From: Daphnia pulex
Lineage: Eukaryota; Arthropoda; Branchiopoda; Diplostraca; Daphniidae
Assembly (NCBI RefSeq): GCF_021134715.1
Contig: NC_060027.1
Span: 3,472,001-3,536,000 of the forward strand
Direction of reading: 5' to 3'
DNA length: 64,000 nt
Shown here piece after piece: positions 46,604-58,614 of the stretch; position 1 is the first letter of the stretch; each line of letters opens with the position of its first letter. A model generated the notes under the pieces. The model did no database searches and was not told where the DNA came from. It saw nothing but the letters and a program-made list of their open reading frames with translations. A program made the position numbers and the translations under genes.

Positions 46604-46753
46604 CCCGAAGGTGGTCATCATGAAGTTAAGAACTTCTTGGTTGCGTTCCCAAATGGCGCCGGCGATCAGCTGCTGCAGCTCGAGGAAAGTGGGTTGAACG
46701 CAGAACATGGTGGAGACGGCGGCGATACGGATATCGGTGGTCTCAGTGGCCAT
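46604..46753 (-). CDS. First coding exon of an unknown minus-strand gene
   Basis: Exactly 50 codons from ATG 46753 to TTC GGG, followed by a consensus GTAAGT donor. It reads MATETTDIRIAAVSTMFCVQ and continues PTFLELQQLIAGAIWERNQE. Codon use is GC-rich and regular, unlike the AT-rich flanks, which argues for real coding. It starts 92 bases from the VMO1-family start on the other strand, so the two would share a divergent promoter. No family recognised; following exons were not found. Confidence 0.5.
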
Positions 46754-46845
46754 TAAGGATCAGGAGAAGAGGAGCAGAAAAGAACTTGTTGCGGTTAACA
46801 ATTCAGATTCCCTACAGCGTTTCGTCACGACAGCCGCTACTAAAA

Positions 46846-47547
46846 ATGTTGAAATTCACTTTCCTGTTGGTCTTGGCCGTTGGCGTCATTGCCAGTTGGA
46901 ATCATCAATCGTTCCAACCACTCCGCCTCCCCAAACCAGCACGACGACGACGAGACGGCCGAGACAGGTCATCACGGTCACCAACGGAGAAACGGAAGGC
47001 CAATGGGGACCGTTGGAGCGCTGCCCAAAAGGCGCCCGAGTCGTCAGCTACCAGACCCAGAACGAACTGGCCACTCCCCGATTCGACGACACGGCACTCA
47101 ACACCATCGTCCTCTTCTGCAACGATGAATTCATCACCAACTTCACCTTCACTGCTGGATTGTAAGAATTTAATGAAATTGGGAAAAGAATTTCAAAAAA
47201 AAAAAAAATCATTTGTACTTAAATATTTACGCAGTTCCGAGATTTTCACGGGATTCAGACTTGCGCTTTCGGCGGTTACATGACGAGTTTCCAGTTGAGG
47301 GTCAGTCCTGCCGCACCAGAGGCCGACAACACGGCGGCAAACGACATCCGTTTCAAGTGCTCCAGCGGCGATGAAATCAACGGACTCGGCAACACCGGCG
47401 GAACGTGGGGCGACTACAGCGAAGTCTGCGAGAATGGAATTTGCGGAATGGAGACCCGCGTCCAGCCGTACGAAGGCGGAATCGGCCACTACGACAACAC
47501 CTTGGTTCAAGGCCTTGAACGACGTTCGCTTCACTTGCTGCAATTGA
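46846..47547 (+). pseudogene. VMO1: Vitelline membrane outer layer protein 1 (VMO1) homologue with frame breaks
   Basis: Secreted beta-prism protein family. Exon 1 46846-47161 and exon 2 47235-47547 with a 73-base GT/AG intron. Signal peptide MLKFTFLLVLAVGVIAS is in one frame; the Thr-rich linker and first repeats (VITVTNGETEGQWGPLERCP, then FDDTALNTIVLFC) are in another. After the intron the frame changes again before CAFGGYMTSFQLRVSPAAPE, DNTAANDIRFKCSSGDE and GTWGDYSEVCENGICG. Near the end a 10-base insertion separates DNT from ALNDVRFTCCN and the natural stop. Family residues (paired DDTALN/DNTAAN motifs, conserved Cys, Trp-Gly) are otherwise well kept. Three disruptions suggest a young pseudogene, or indel errors in the assembly of a working gene. 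Confidence 0.8.
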
Positions 47548-47559
47548 TTCAAATTTAGC

Positions 47560-48780
47560 GCTCAATCAATAACGTTTGTTTCGAATGAAATCACAAATGT
47601 TAATGCAGCATTTCTATTCCTAAAAATAATTGATATTATCTAGTTAACAAAATTTCATGACGAAACGGAATTTTCAATTTGAGATAAAATGAAGATGGAT
47701 GATGAGAAAAGATGGACAAAATAATAATAGATACCCTTACAAATGGAATGCTTTTCTATGGACCTTGGTCGACAAATCGTTCTCACCAGTTCACCATCAC
47801 CCAGATAGCAAAAGCCAAAGCGGGAGAAAATCGGACTGTTGGTGGCGCTTCTTATCGGAATTGGAAACCATAGATGATGATAAAATCTAAAGCGAAAATG
47901 ATAAAATGGTAAAATAAAAAATGATAAATAACAATAATTTTTAAAAGTATTTAGCAATTTTATGTAAAAACTTGGAATTCCCATGATCCAATTGATCTAT
48001 TAATGCATTATGCATAATGCAGCTAGCGTAAAAACCCTGAACTAAGGACACTGACGTACCATCCTCTGCCACGCTTAACCAACAAGTGACAAAGAAATGA
48101 ACCATTTAGTAACTAATCCACCAGTAGCTATCTAGCGTAACATTCGAGATCTAAAAACACCCATACCAGCAAAACGAAAACCCGTTCAGAAACCTATCGA
48201 GTAATAAAAAATTATAACAAACAATAACAAGCAAAGAGCTAATAAACCAATAAACTTGATAATTGATACTCACATAACTTTAACAGCATTCAATTTCAGC
48301 ATCCTTTACTCACTTTCTACCAATGGATTAAGTCATGGAAAAAAATGAAGAATAAACCTGAAGAGAGAAAAGACAATAATTTTTTTTAAGCCAATAAATT
48401 TCAAACGAGATTTTAGCGATAGCAAGCAATAAATCAAATCAAAAGCAGGGCTGTTCTAGGATCTAAAAAGAGGAGATTCCAAGTGTGGCAGCCAAAAGGC
48501 AATAAAACAAAGAACCTCATTAAATGTGTTGTTATTTTTCTTGTAAGGAAAAAGGAAAATGCTTCTTTTTCAGTCTTGTGGAGAAATCTAAATTGAAAAT
48601 AAAAAATTTTGATAATGGAAGGTATATCACTACTTAGTGAATGCTATGAACAATATGGATGCACCATAACTCAAGTTAATATAGAACCTGTCAAATTAAA
48701 GAAATTAGATCATATTATTTATAATTTATTTGATCAATGTCAAGATGATTGTCAATGTGTTTGATGTGACAGCAAAATAA
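47560..48780. other. AT-rich DNA with one short Cys-containing open frame
   Basis: Mostly featureless A/T-rich DNA. A 49-codon plus-strand frame from ATG 48615 to a stop at 48764 reads MEGISLLSECYEQYGCTITQ and ends QCQDDCQCV. Its codons end mostly in A or T. It is too short to support as a gene; no splice signals or family match are evident. Confidence 0.3.
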
Positions 48781-48789
48781 CATGCATAC

Positions 48790-48913
48790 CTATTTCCTTC
48801 ATCAACAACATTTTGATCATAAAGCTGTTGTTTGGTTGCTGAAGTTGTGATAAATACTAAATTATTCTGGAACTTGTAAGTAACCGGGAATACCAATGAT
48901 CCATGAGTATAAC
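48790..48913 (-). CDS. Isolated exon with clean splice sites, unknown protein
   Basis: CCCATCAG|GT at 48913 and ATAG|GTATGC at 48790 bound 124 bases, open in one frame: YTHGSLVFPVTYKFQNNLVF, then ITTSATKQQLYDQNVVDEGN. It reads like genuine protein, and lies on the same strand as the phospholipase relic 1 kb away, but I cannot match it to that family. Partner exons were not found. Confidence 0.35.
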
Positions 48914-49157
48914 CTGATGGGATAAAAGATACTTCTGTCAATAGTAGAATAAATAGATGTGTCTAACAATAGACTATGGTGTTCAGTCTACAATACTCTA
49001 CAATAACGGACTTGCTTACTTACAAAAAAAAAGCAAATAAAATGACAACTTTTGTCATGTTTGCCACACTTGACATCTCCATCTAGTGTCAAAATTTTAA
49101 CAATTTTTATTTTGTGCCGGATGACGGATGTGCACCGAAAGCAAACGAAAGGTGGAG

Positions 49158-49257
49158 CGTCTTCAACTACGTGCTGACATCAAATCTGACAATGGAGAGA
49201 TCTGTGACGTCTTCAACTACGTGCTGACATCAAATCTGACAATGGAGAGATCTGTGA
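49158..49257. repeat. Perfect 50-base tandem duplication
   Basis: A 50-base unit beginning CGTCTTCAACTACGTGCTGA occurs twice in direct succession (49158 and 49208) with no differences over the copy, indicating recent slippage or unequal exchange. Confidence 0.9.
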
Positions 49258-49699
49258 TGCTCGTGAAATTAGGAAAGGCCTAAGTTCTTAGACCACCAGC
49301 TAGATGCGAATTAACTTCACCTGCACACAGCAGAGAATAAGAAAGTAATGAATGAAAAACGTTGATTGAAGCTGAAAATACCTAGTAATACCAGATAAAG
49401 AAGTGGGACTCTTCAACAGGAGGATCATCAACTTTCTGGTTGTGGTTTCGTAGAAAAAGGACATTTCAACAGAATTTCAATCGTTGCGCAGGATACTTTC
49501 TTCATTGAAATTACCTGGCAGTGGACGATGATATCGGATAATCTTGATAGTAACCAGAAAGTAAAATTATTACTCCTAATGAAATAAAATTGTAAAATAA
49601 TTTTCTTTATAGCTTTTCCTTGTGAAATATCTTAAAACGACTTCCAACCTGAAATGGATAGTAAATGGGTCCCGATGATCGCGAAACCGGATTTTAGAA

Positions 49700-50140
49700 C
49701 CTTAAGAAGTAACGCGACAGCTTCTGCCTGTTCAACATGAGGGAACTCGTTTTCCCCACGTGAGAATGAAGATAAGTAACGGACTTGTGGAAACAAATTT
49801 TGAATTGCTGCGGGAGTGAACAGTAGTTCTCGATCGACAAAATGACCGGGTAAGGAGAAATGTTTTGTTTGATCGTTTTCACAACGACTAGAAACCTGAT
49901 ATTCAACGTAGTCGTATTAGTAGAGTAATCAAGGTAATTAGGAGGAAGTAATTACAGGTATTCCGTCCAAACCGTCCCAACAATCCAGTTCGACGCAGCG
50001 ACAGCCTTGCATTGTACACCTGGCGTAGCACTCGCACTAACTAGGGAAGCATTTTTTCTAACAAGGAAGTTTTCTTTTGGAAAAAGCCAGTTGAATTGAA
50101 CGCACCTTATGCTCGTTAGTCAAGTGTATCGTGGGAGTCA
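49700..50140 (-). pseudogene. Phospholipase C X-domain relic
   Basis: Three pieces of the PI-PLC X box appear in order on the minus strand. SSHDT, followed by LTNEHK after a lost base (50138-50112), corresponds to the SSHNTYLT motif with the first catalytic His. Then an 81-base exon (50036-49956; TTAG acceptor, CCT|GTAATT donor) reads [20 protein letters not shown]; its VELD carries the calcium-binding acidic residues. Then SPYPVILSIENYCSLPQQ (about 49895-49780) matches the ILSxENH segment. The THG segment with the second catalytic His is missing and the frame does not continue between exons. Closest to the PLC-beta type by eye. No Y domain, PH or C2 domain was found, so this is a partial, inactive copy. 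Confidence 0.6.
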
Positions 50141-50299
50141 CCTGCCTCAGATTGTAACTAGCTCATGATAAAGGGGCTTTTCAAAATCCATCTAGGTCCA
50201 AACTGCACCAACATTCATTTTGTTTTGCAATGAACTAGCATTTGTTCCCATATTGGTCATGACCCAAAGATTGTAAATCTGAAAAGAGAAATAAGAAAC

Positions 50300-52090
50300 T
50301 TTGTTAATCTACTCAGAAAAGTTATTTTTACTTATACACATAATCACGAGTTGCAAAAGTCTTAAACAATAATCTTGTTGCTCACATTGTAAGAGAATCA
50401 CTGTAGAAGATATTGAATGAAAAGATTAAAAGTTATCAATCCCACCTCTTTTCTCTATTGAACCTTGAACATGGAGCAAAAACTGGTTGCCATTTGTCTA
50501 TTCAGCACTTTGTCACTCCAACGTTGATGTTCTCCTCTCTGACTTTGCCATTTTGTTGCCTGATGTGGAACTGTAATCCACACACACATCCCCATGTAAA
50601 CTGGAGTTTGGAATTCTTCTTATTGTAGGAAATTACTGTGTCTAGCAGTTCACATAAGTAGGTTGTCACTGAACATTTGAGTCGGATTCAAGTTCACTTC
50701 ATTTAGTAGGTACTTGTTCGAAATCACTGAATTCTTCACCAGCTGAGGTAACTTCCAACATTGTACTTGAAAAGCTTAAGACTTGCTGGTGCTGATGCTG
50801 TGATTTCGACCTAAATAAGAAAATATTTTCTTTTAACCCTCTTTGTTAGCAAGGGAGAAAAATCCATGCAGGTGAAACAATCTATGCCTCACTTGTTGCA
50901 CCAATGTGCTCTGGGCACATGGGCTGTTTCAAACATTCCATCGATTTGAATTTTGAAGGCTTTGTTTCAACCACGTCAAGGTCAAGGGGTAACGGAACAC
51001 AGTGAGTGTGGGTAACACAGGTTAGGCGATCGAGAAACAAAAGCGAACTTCTACTTGAACAGACATATTCACCAAATGCTAACCTAAATCAAACAACTTT
51101 ATAATTTTAACTTTGCTACAATATGCTAAAAGCAGCCTCACCATCTGTACTGCGCGTAACAACTTTAATAAGCGTGGTCGCGTGGTCTACTGGACTTTAG
51201 TGACTTACTCACTTTAGCGCCGAATTGGCTCGTGTGCTGCAGAGTAGCAGAGAGCAGACGAATTTCTGTAAAACGTGGTATGCCCTCTGGTGATTCCTTT
51301 TCGAAGATAAGTAAATTACCCGTCTTGTCGGTAGATGGCGTTTAGATGTCCTTTTCGATAAAATCCATATTACGCGCAAGATTACGCGTTAGTAAATCAT
51401 AAGCCGCGTAAGCATTCGACTGCTGAAAGCACTTGTCACCGTCAATTTGACAATAATCTAATCAAGTACTACACTTACGATTTTTTAAAGTACAAAACTT
51501 AACAAGACACAATTAAAACAAGCCATAAGATGGTGGGGATGTTGAATATTCTGACTTGTGTCAAAATATTAGTGATTCACACCGGTCGCAGTCTCACAGC
51601 GATTGACAAGCCGGTATGTATCACAACGATGTGACCTTCAAAGGCCTTCAGTGCTGTCATTTAGAGGGATCGATCATCACACGAGTGCTTCTCGATGGAT
51701 ATACGAGATAGTCATCCGGATGATATCCATTGGATCATCCACCCAAAAGGTTTTTCGCCAAATCAACCCCGGAGAATAAAAAGAAAAAAAAAGCGAGGGG
51801 GACGATTGTTCCGGTTATTATTCGGGCGCATACATCGGGATTGGAATGGCACATGAACAAACGTCGAGGTTCGATCGGACCCGCACATATCAGCTGCTTC
51901 CCGGAAACGTACTACATAACATTCGAACGGTTTCGACATGTTCAGCCAAGCGCATCTGCAACTGAGACGTTGGAAAAATAGTCGTCGAACGGCAACATTT
52001 GAATGCTCTTCTCACGAAAAGAACTTGGTGGAGAGTCCAATCACGTCACATCTCACTTTTGAGTCCAACGATGTGAAATCTGGTGATTTT
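50300..52090. other. No supported gene
   Basis: A/T-rich DNA with short exon-like fragments on the minus strand, such as VEITASAPASLKLFKYNVGS after a TTATTTAG near 50805. These may be further eroded parts of the phospholipase relic or chance. An 83-codon plus-strand frame (51730-51981) has no recognisable domain. Confidence 0.35.
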
Positions 52091-52127
52091 TAAATTCAAG
52101 TTCCAGGGGTTAAGTCTTCCCACTTAC

Positions 52128-52395
52128 ACACATTTGTCCTAAATAGCACAGCAAATTCGATTTTCAACATTGAGTATAGCGATAAGGCTGACACTCTGTA
52201 GAGCGCGTTGGGATTGACGACGATGCGAGTATTATCAGAGTCGCCCACAGCTCCAATAAATCGGTGTGATCTTTTGAACCACTTAGCAAATTGGAAAGTC
52301 ATTGCGTTGGCCGCCCACACGCGGGAAGAGCGGCGGCCAAATGGATAGACAATATAAGTGTATAGCAGCACAATAAGGCTCGATAGAATTCCCAT
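52128..52395 (-). CDS. First exon of an N-terminally anchored membrane protein
   Basis: ATG 52395 opens MGILSSLIVLLYTYIVYPFG, one hydrophobic segment followed by basic RRSSR, fitting a type II membrane or signal-anchored protein. The frame continues FAKWFKRSHRFIGAVGDSDN and ends at GTGT|GTAAGT (phase 1). Codons are GC-balanced, unlike the surroundings. The family is not recognised and the following exon was not found; upstream TC-rich sequence (52440-52500) may be the promoter and 5' UTR. Confidence 0.45.
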
Positions 52396-52499
52396 CACCG
52401 ATAATAACGATATACTTTTTCCGAATTTCGTGCTATAATAAATATCGGTGCTGTCTCAGTCTCTGTCTCAGCGATTCCCTTTGCGGACTATTGAGTTTT

Positions 52500-55400
52500 C
52501 AGTTGTATTGGTGCGCTGTTACACAGAGTGGAATCATTTGGCATTGAATCAAACGTTATCGTAAACCAACTTTAATCTTCTGGAAGCAATTGCTTTGCTT
52601 CCTGTGAATTATTTTGATAATTAGAATAATGCCTAGCTGTAAAATTGATGGAATTATGAAATGACACATTTATAGGAAGATGTTTTTTTCATTTTATAAC
52701 GGACAACAATTTTGTTTATTTCTCATTTCCTCACAGCACACACACCTCGGCAAACACACACACGACAGTATATAGTTTCACCGAAAGAGTTCTAAAATTC
52801 CACGAGGAAAATCAACAGTATACAGTGAAATGACGTCATGATAATAATTGATAAACGGCCGTTTTCATTTTCATATAGTAACAGGAAGAGAGAAAAAGGA
52901 GCTGTATAGGAGAGACAGAGAATCGAAAAAAAAGAGTTAACCGAATATATCAACTGTATATCAAGACATTTTGTTCCTCGCAGTTATATTTTGAATCAGA
53001 ATAATTCGCTTCTATTAGATTTCGGTGGGAGCTCATTTTTTCAAATTTCCCGCCCAAATTCAAAAACAACCGAAAACTAAAATAAAAGTTTTTAGTTGTT
53101 TTCGCGATCCAACAAATGTCAACCCAACGTGCAGTGTACACTGTGTCGAGTGATGTATAGTATATAACCTCGGTAGAATAAAAAATAAAAAAGTCTGTCT
53201 CACACTTTCATCATCACTCAGAAAAAACATATGGCAGTATAGACAGGAGAGAATAATATCCAAACATCAACAACAAGGGAGGGGGGGGGGGAGAGAGACC
53301 CAACAAACACGGAACGCAAACAAATCCCTACATTGTGTATACATACGAGTCAAAAAAGGAATCATATCTCGGGTGATGCTGCATGGGTTTGATGTCGTAA
53401 TATAATATTTGCTTTGTTTGTGTGTGTGTCAATAATAGTGGAGGACGATGGTAGAGGTATACATAAAAGGGAGAGATAAATTTTTTGGTTGGGTTTCAAA
53501 TCTTTCAGACTCATTTTTACTTTTTCTTCCTATTTATTATAGTATACACAAACAACAACATACGGATCGTCAATTGAAAGGAAACGGCGGGATAATCAAT
53601 CAAACGGGTTGATTATACAAATTGAAATCTTGTTGTGAGGAGAATCAAGTGAATAAAACGGGCGGGAAAAGAAAAAGTCGTTTGAATTTCGCGCATTTCT
53701 TTTCTGAGATTCAAAAGATGAGGGCTGGTGTATTAATATAGGGAGAAGGGAGCTGTTTTAGTCTCTCTAGAATGCATCTCAATTCACGTAATTTATAATT
53801 AATCTAAAACAATTATATTTACATATCAGACAAGACTATATTTCGAGATGAAATAAAACACCTATATAGCTCTCTCTGCTGTAATAACAAGGGAGAGAGT
53901 ATCGTTGTGATGTGGCACCCAAGGAAAAATTGAAATTAAAAATTGAAATCAACCTATATATCTTACAAAACATCGTCATCCCTTACTAAAACAAATTCCC
54001 TTTCAATCAGCATTTCCAGCAAACGAAATGTTGATGATAACTTTTTTTCGCCGGGCTGCGGCTCGGATTGACGTCGTGGGTGTCTACATATATGCTCTGC
54101 TGTTGTCTATTATCTTTAGAGGTCTCGCTTTGTTTCTTGAAAAACAAACGTTGGGTATATATATTATCTTTTAGTTGAAGACCCCCCGAAGAAAAGATGA
54201 GAGAAAAGAACAAGTCTATACTCTATTATGTAGGTCTCGATGTGGAAAAAGCGGTTCGTTAAAAATAGAAACTGACTGACTGCTGCTCTCCCCGACCCTC
54301 ATCTGCGGTTGCACAACAGCATCATCAAATCAAAGGGATGCGAGATGCACAGAGAGGAGCAGCCAGCAGCGCACTGACTTGAAAGAAAAGACAAACCTAT
54401 TGGGGTGAGATGGTACTATATTTTATAGTCTGCTGACTATTTCAAAGTTAAAAAAGCTTCTTCTTCTTCTTCCTAGTTCTCCCTTCTTCTGTCTATAATA
54501 GCCGCCCCCCCCCCCTGACAAACACAGCCCAAACACATACGCCTCACGCTCATCAGCAGCAGCCAACTATATGTGTATAGTGTATACCATACAGTACGCG
54601 AACAAACACACACACACTCTCGCCCAACCTATAAGGTCTACATCTAAGTAAAATTAAATTCAAACAAAATTTGTTTTCCCCGCAGTCCAGAATGAAATAA
54701 AATCGATAATTATATGGTACAGTATATAATATAATGATAACAACATAATCTACAGGATATACATCATATAGAAACTCGAGAGAAATAAAAGAAATTAAAG
54801 TCTAAGAAAATTCTACTTGGGGAATCAGAAAAGAAGGGAAATAGAGAATAATAGAAGAAAATATAAGCATCAGCTGATGTTATTCAGTAGTAATAGCTCT
54901 TGACGACGCTCACCCGCACAGCGCAAAATGCATGTATTATTATATCTCTCTTTTTTGTTTGTTCTCCCTTGCGCAATCTTCTTTTCTCCCTCCCGGTTTT
55001 ATACATGTTTCTCACTGGCGCTTGCGTTGTTTTTATACTATCTCTCTCGTCCTCTGAGATGGGCGACTGATGGGCGAAAGACGAGCGCTGCAAAATGGGG
55101 ACGACGCTGCTGGGATTTATTGTTGTCGGGACGGTTTTTGGCTGTGAGCCCTGCGTCTTTGGCTGGATTCGTTCTCCTCTTTCTAGATTTGAATTTGACT
55201 GTCAAATGTGCAGCACGGCGCTGATCCGTGATATTATACCCTTCACGCTAATAGCTGCTGCATAACTATATAGTTCTCTGGCTGCTGGGGGCTCATTTTG
55301 AACAGGAATTTATAGCGATCGAATTTCGAATCCCAAAATTGTCAGTTTGTCAATTTCATTTCTATTATTATAGCGATATGGGCTCGATACGAATGACGAC

Positions 55401-58400
55401 ATCATCAGAACTCAATCAAAAATAACATTCATCGAATTTCTCCCACATCATAAGATGTATAGCTAATGAAAAACCTTTCGGCCTAGCAATATATTGGGAA
55501 AATTCCGATGCTGAGCCTTTTTTTCTTGATGAAAGGGGAAATTGAGTTGATAAAAGAAAAACGGTTCATCGTCATTATTGTCGAGTTGACAATAAAAGGA
55601 AAACATCCATCCCCGAAGATATTTATAAGATTTGGGCGGCGGAGGAACACAGCAGCAGCAGACGTTGCGGATGGCTGAGCACGGGTGGATCGCATCGCAA
55701 AAGGAGCTGGGATGGAGATGAAATAAAGGAAAACAAAAACATCGATATAACTTATAAGAAAAGAAAAGAAAAGAAGGGAAAACATAACAACAGATGTATA
55801 TATATTGGGCCAATGCAATCAGGTGGAAAATAAGAAAAAAAAACAATCAGACAACCGAATAACACAAATGTAAGAATCAAATAAAATGAAGAATAAGATA
55901 AAAGAATAATAGGATGTTGTTGTATGTAGACTGCTGAATTGTAAATAATATTAACTGATCGTGTGTGCGCGTCTTATTCACTCGTATATAATTCCCGCCT
56001 TATACATAATTCGATCATATTGTTGTATATAGTGTACGCCCTGCTGATGTTTTGCCAGGCCTGCTGGTGTCGCCTGTTGAAGTTAATTCATTTGTTTTAA
56101 AAGCCAAAATAATATTTTTTAAAACAGATATCTATAGTCTGAGGGAAAGATATTATAATCTGTTTGAGGTTTTCTGTTTCATGTATTTGATGTAATAACA
56201 ATGCATGCCTATTTAAAAAAAAATGTATGCAAACATTTCGGGAGGTTTGACGAGAATCAACAAATTCTAATTAAAAATTGCTGAAACACACAGAGATTTT
56301 TTTTGGCCCTTATTGATTTCTCTTAATTTTTCTTTTGGTTGATGATAATTCAATTTAAAAAAAAAATTCGAAATAAAAACAGATTCGTGTCCAACAACAG
56401 GCGTACGCCAACGAGGGGGAATATAATAGTATATACTTCCTATATATTTTTTACGTCAATAAAACAAAAATTAAAAATTAAAATAAAAGTGAAAAAATAA
56501 TCGAAATGATTCAACAAATATTCTAACGGCTTCTCTTCTCTGCTGCTGCTGGTGTTGCTATAGGTTATTAGGTTTGCCTTTTCGCGTTTGAACATGTACA
56601 TGTGTGTGTAGCTATAAGAATTCTGTCTGAAATGTGTGTGTGAAATAACAAGCGCGCTTCTTACATTTTCTTTGCTGACGTGGTGAGGAGCAGAGCGCGT
56701 TACTTTCTACACAATAGCTCCTAGATTCGTTTGATCTTGACTTCTCGCATATATACGTAGGATATCTATGACGTAATTTACGCGTGTATGCGCGTGTACC
56801 CATGGAGGAGGAATTGCTATGATGGCGTAAAAACATCAATCAACTTGAAAACAAATCAAAACAGAAAAAAAACAACCAAAATGTGGGATAATAATAATCA
56901 AAAGACTCAACTGATGGCTGGCGCGATATCTATATAAAAGGAGAATCGACCAAGGGAAATTTCAACATGTAATATATAAAGTATAATAATTATATAATCG
57001 AAGAAATTATTTTTTTCCTAGATTGTGTGTGTGTTGTTGTTGTTGTTGTTAAAGGCAGTTGTATATAGAGACAAACAAACAACAGAAATGGTCGAAAAAA
57101 ACAACAAATAAAAAGTCATCGTAACAATAATCTCGATTTTTCATTCAGATAATTTTTTTTTTCGACTAATAACATAATTATATTTAGAGGTAATAAATTG
57201 AAAAAAAGGGAGGACTAAATGGAGACCAATTTCTGAGGGAGGAGGAAGAGGGGGAAAGTCAATTATGTCTAATGTTTATGTCCTTTGACATACATGACGA
57301 CGAATTTTGAGAAATATTTTTCCTTCAATTTTACACAGCAACAAGTGGTCAAATTATTGAACCGACCGAATTGATATCCCACCAATTTCTATTTATATAA
57401 AACCCTGGGGGGGAAGAATCTACAAAAAATGGCAGCATAATTCAAATTTCTCCAGGAGACATTTTTTCCCATTTTCCTTTTCAATTGATAATCGCGTGGC
57501 AATCAACAGCAAAAAAAATAGAAAAAAAAATTCTTATTCTTCTTTGGGTTTTGAATTTCTTTGAATTAAATTCATGTACAGCTTCTTGTATATCATGTCC
57601 GGGATGATATCTAATAAATGTGAGAGTGTTGTTGAATGCAAATCGTTTTTTTGGTATGTAGGCCTATTATATCCTTGTTCGTCATCCTGATATTGTAAAA
57701 TCAAATTCCAACGAGCGTATTATTTAAAGTAAATCCCGCCAAATAGCCGATGATTGTGCCATTGTATATCTAGGCCGAATGACGAGTTCTTTTATGATGA
57801 TCTCTTTTTCCTTCTTCTTCTTCTATATGTGATGTATAACTTTTCACACGAGATGCTGCTTGCTGTATAGAGCTACGATTAATTGATATATAACCGAAAA
57901 GAATATAAAGTCTAAGTTAATATATGGGCGAGGATATCTTTTGTCGACGAAGAAGACATGAGGATTTTTTAAATGCAAGGAAGAGATAATAGTTATATAA
58001 AGAGAGGAAACATCATCAGTCGTAATCGACCAAAAACAAAAATGGGGGGAAGATTTGAAAAAATGTTTTCCATAAAAAAGAGATGATGGCGGTTTTTTTA
58101 AATGTTTATAAGGATTTCTTTTTTCGTTTTGTTATAAATGTGCCGGGGGAAGCATCTCGGTCGTCTTCTTAATGTATATAATCTTCTTCTTTTCTTTTTT
58201 CTGGCGGTCCGCACATCTTTTCCTATACATCTGCTATACAGAGATATCTAGAAACCTGTGATAAATAGCAGAGGTTGTCATACTAAAATGTATGAAAATG
58301 CGACAGTTATTATCCGATAATGAAATAAGTTTTATAATGTCTAGCTATAGTAAATCAGCTGTGTCTACTATCAAAGCGATTGGATTTCTGTGTGTCCAGA
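52500..58400. other. Gene-poor DNA downstream of the exchanger gene
   Basis: Nearly 6 kb with no recognisable exon. Very A/T-rich with TATA-like dinucleotide runs, poly-A and poly-T, a G run (53281-53290), a C run (54506-54515) and short CA and GTT repeats (57032-57050). Part of it may be a long 3' UTR of the minus-strand exchanger gene; many AATAAA hexamers make the end uncertain. Confidence 0.5.
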
Positions 58401-58406
58401 TATTAT

Positions 58407-58614
58407 TCAATACATACCGTTGATGTAACCGTAGGCTTCGAGCGAAGACATGAGAACGTAGAAGAGCCAGAGGAAGACGAATAAACAGCTGGTGGCTATC
58501 TTGTAACCTCGGGGACCGCCCAGCTCGCCGCCAATAGCTTTGGAACGCCTCAGCATCATCACCAGCAAGGCGATCATGGCCAAACTGCAGAAGAGCACCA
58601 CCGAGAAGCCCAGA
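58407..58614 (-). CDS. Calx: Last coding exon of a Na+/Ca2+ exchanger (SLC8/Calx family)
   Basis: Plasma-membrane antiporter that exports Ca2+ in exchange for Na+. The exon starts after ACATAG with LGFSVVLFCSLAMIALLVMM, a transmembrane helix, then the hallmark KAIGGELGGPRGYKIATS, a last helix (CLFVFLWLFYVLMSSLEAYG) and a short tail YINGMY with TGA. SLC8 proteins end almost identically, with GGELGGPR, a helix, SSLEAY and a few residues. Length, order and stop position all fit the C-terminus. The acceptor implies phase 2. No other exchanger exon is seen up to base 64000, so the preceding intron exceeds 5.3 kb or the rest lies beyond the window. Confidence 0.9.

Noticed and set aside
55463-55846. 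127-codon minus-strand frame rich in Phe, Cys and Tyr
   Set aside because: Low-complexity translation of T-rich DNA without coding features.
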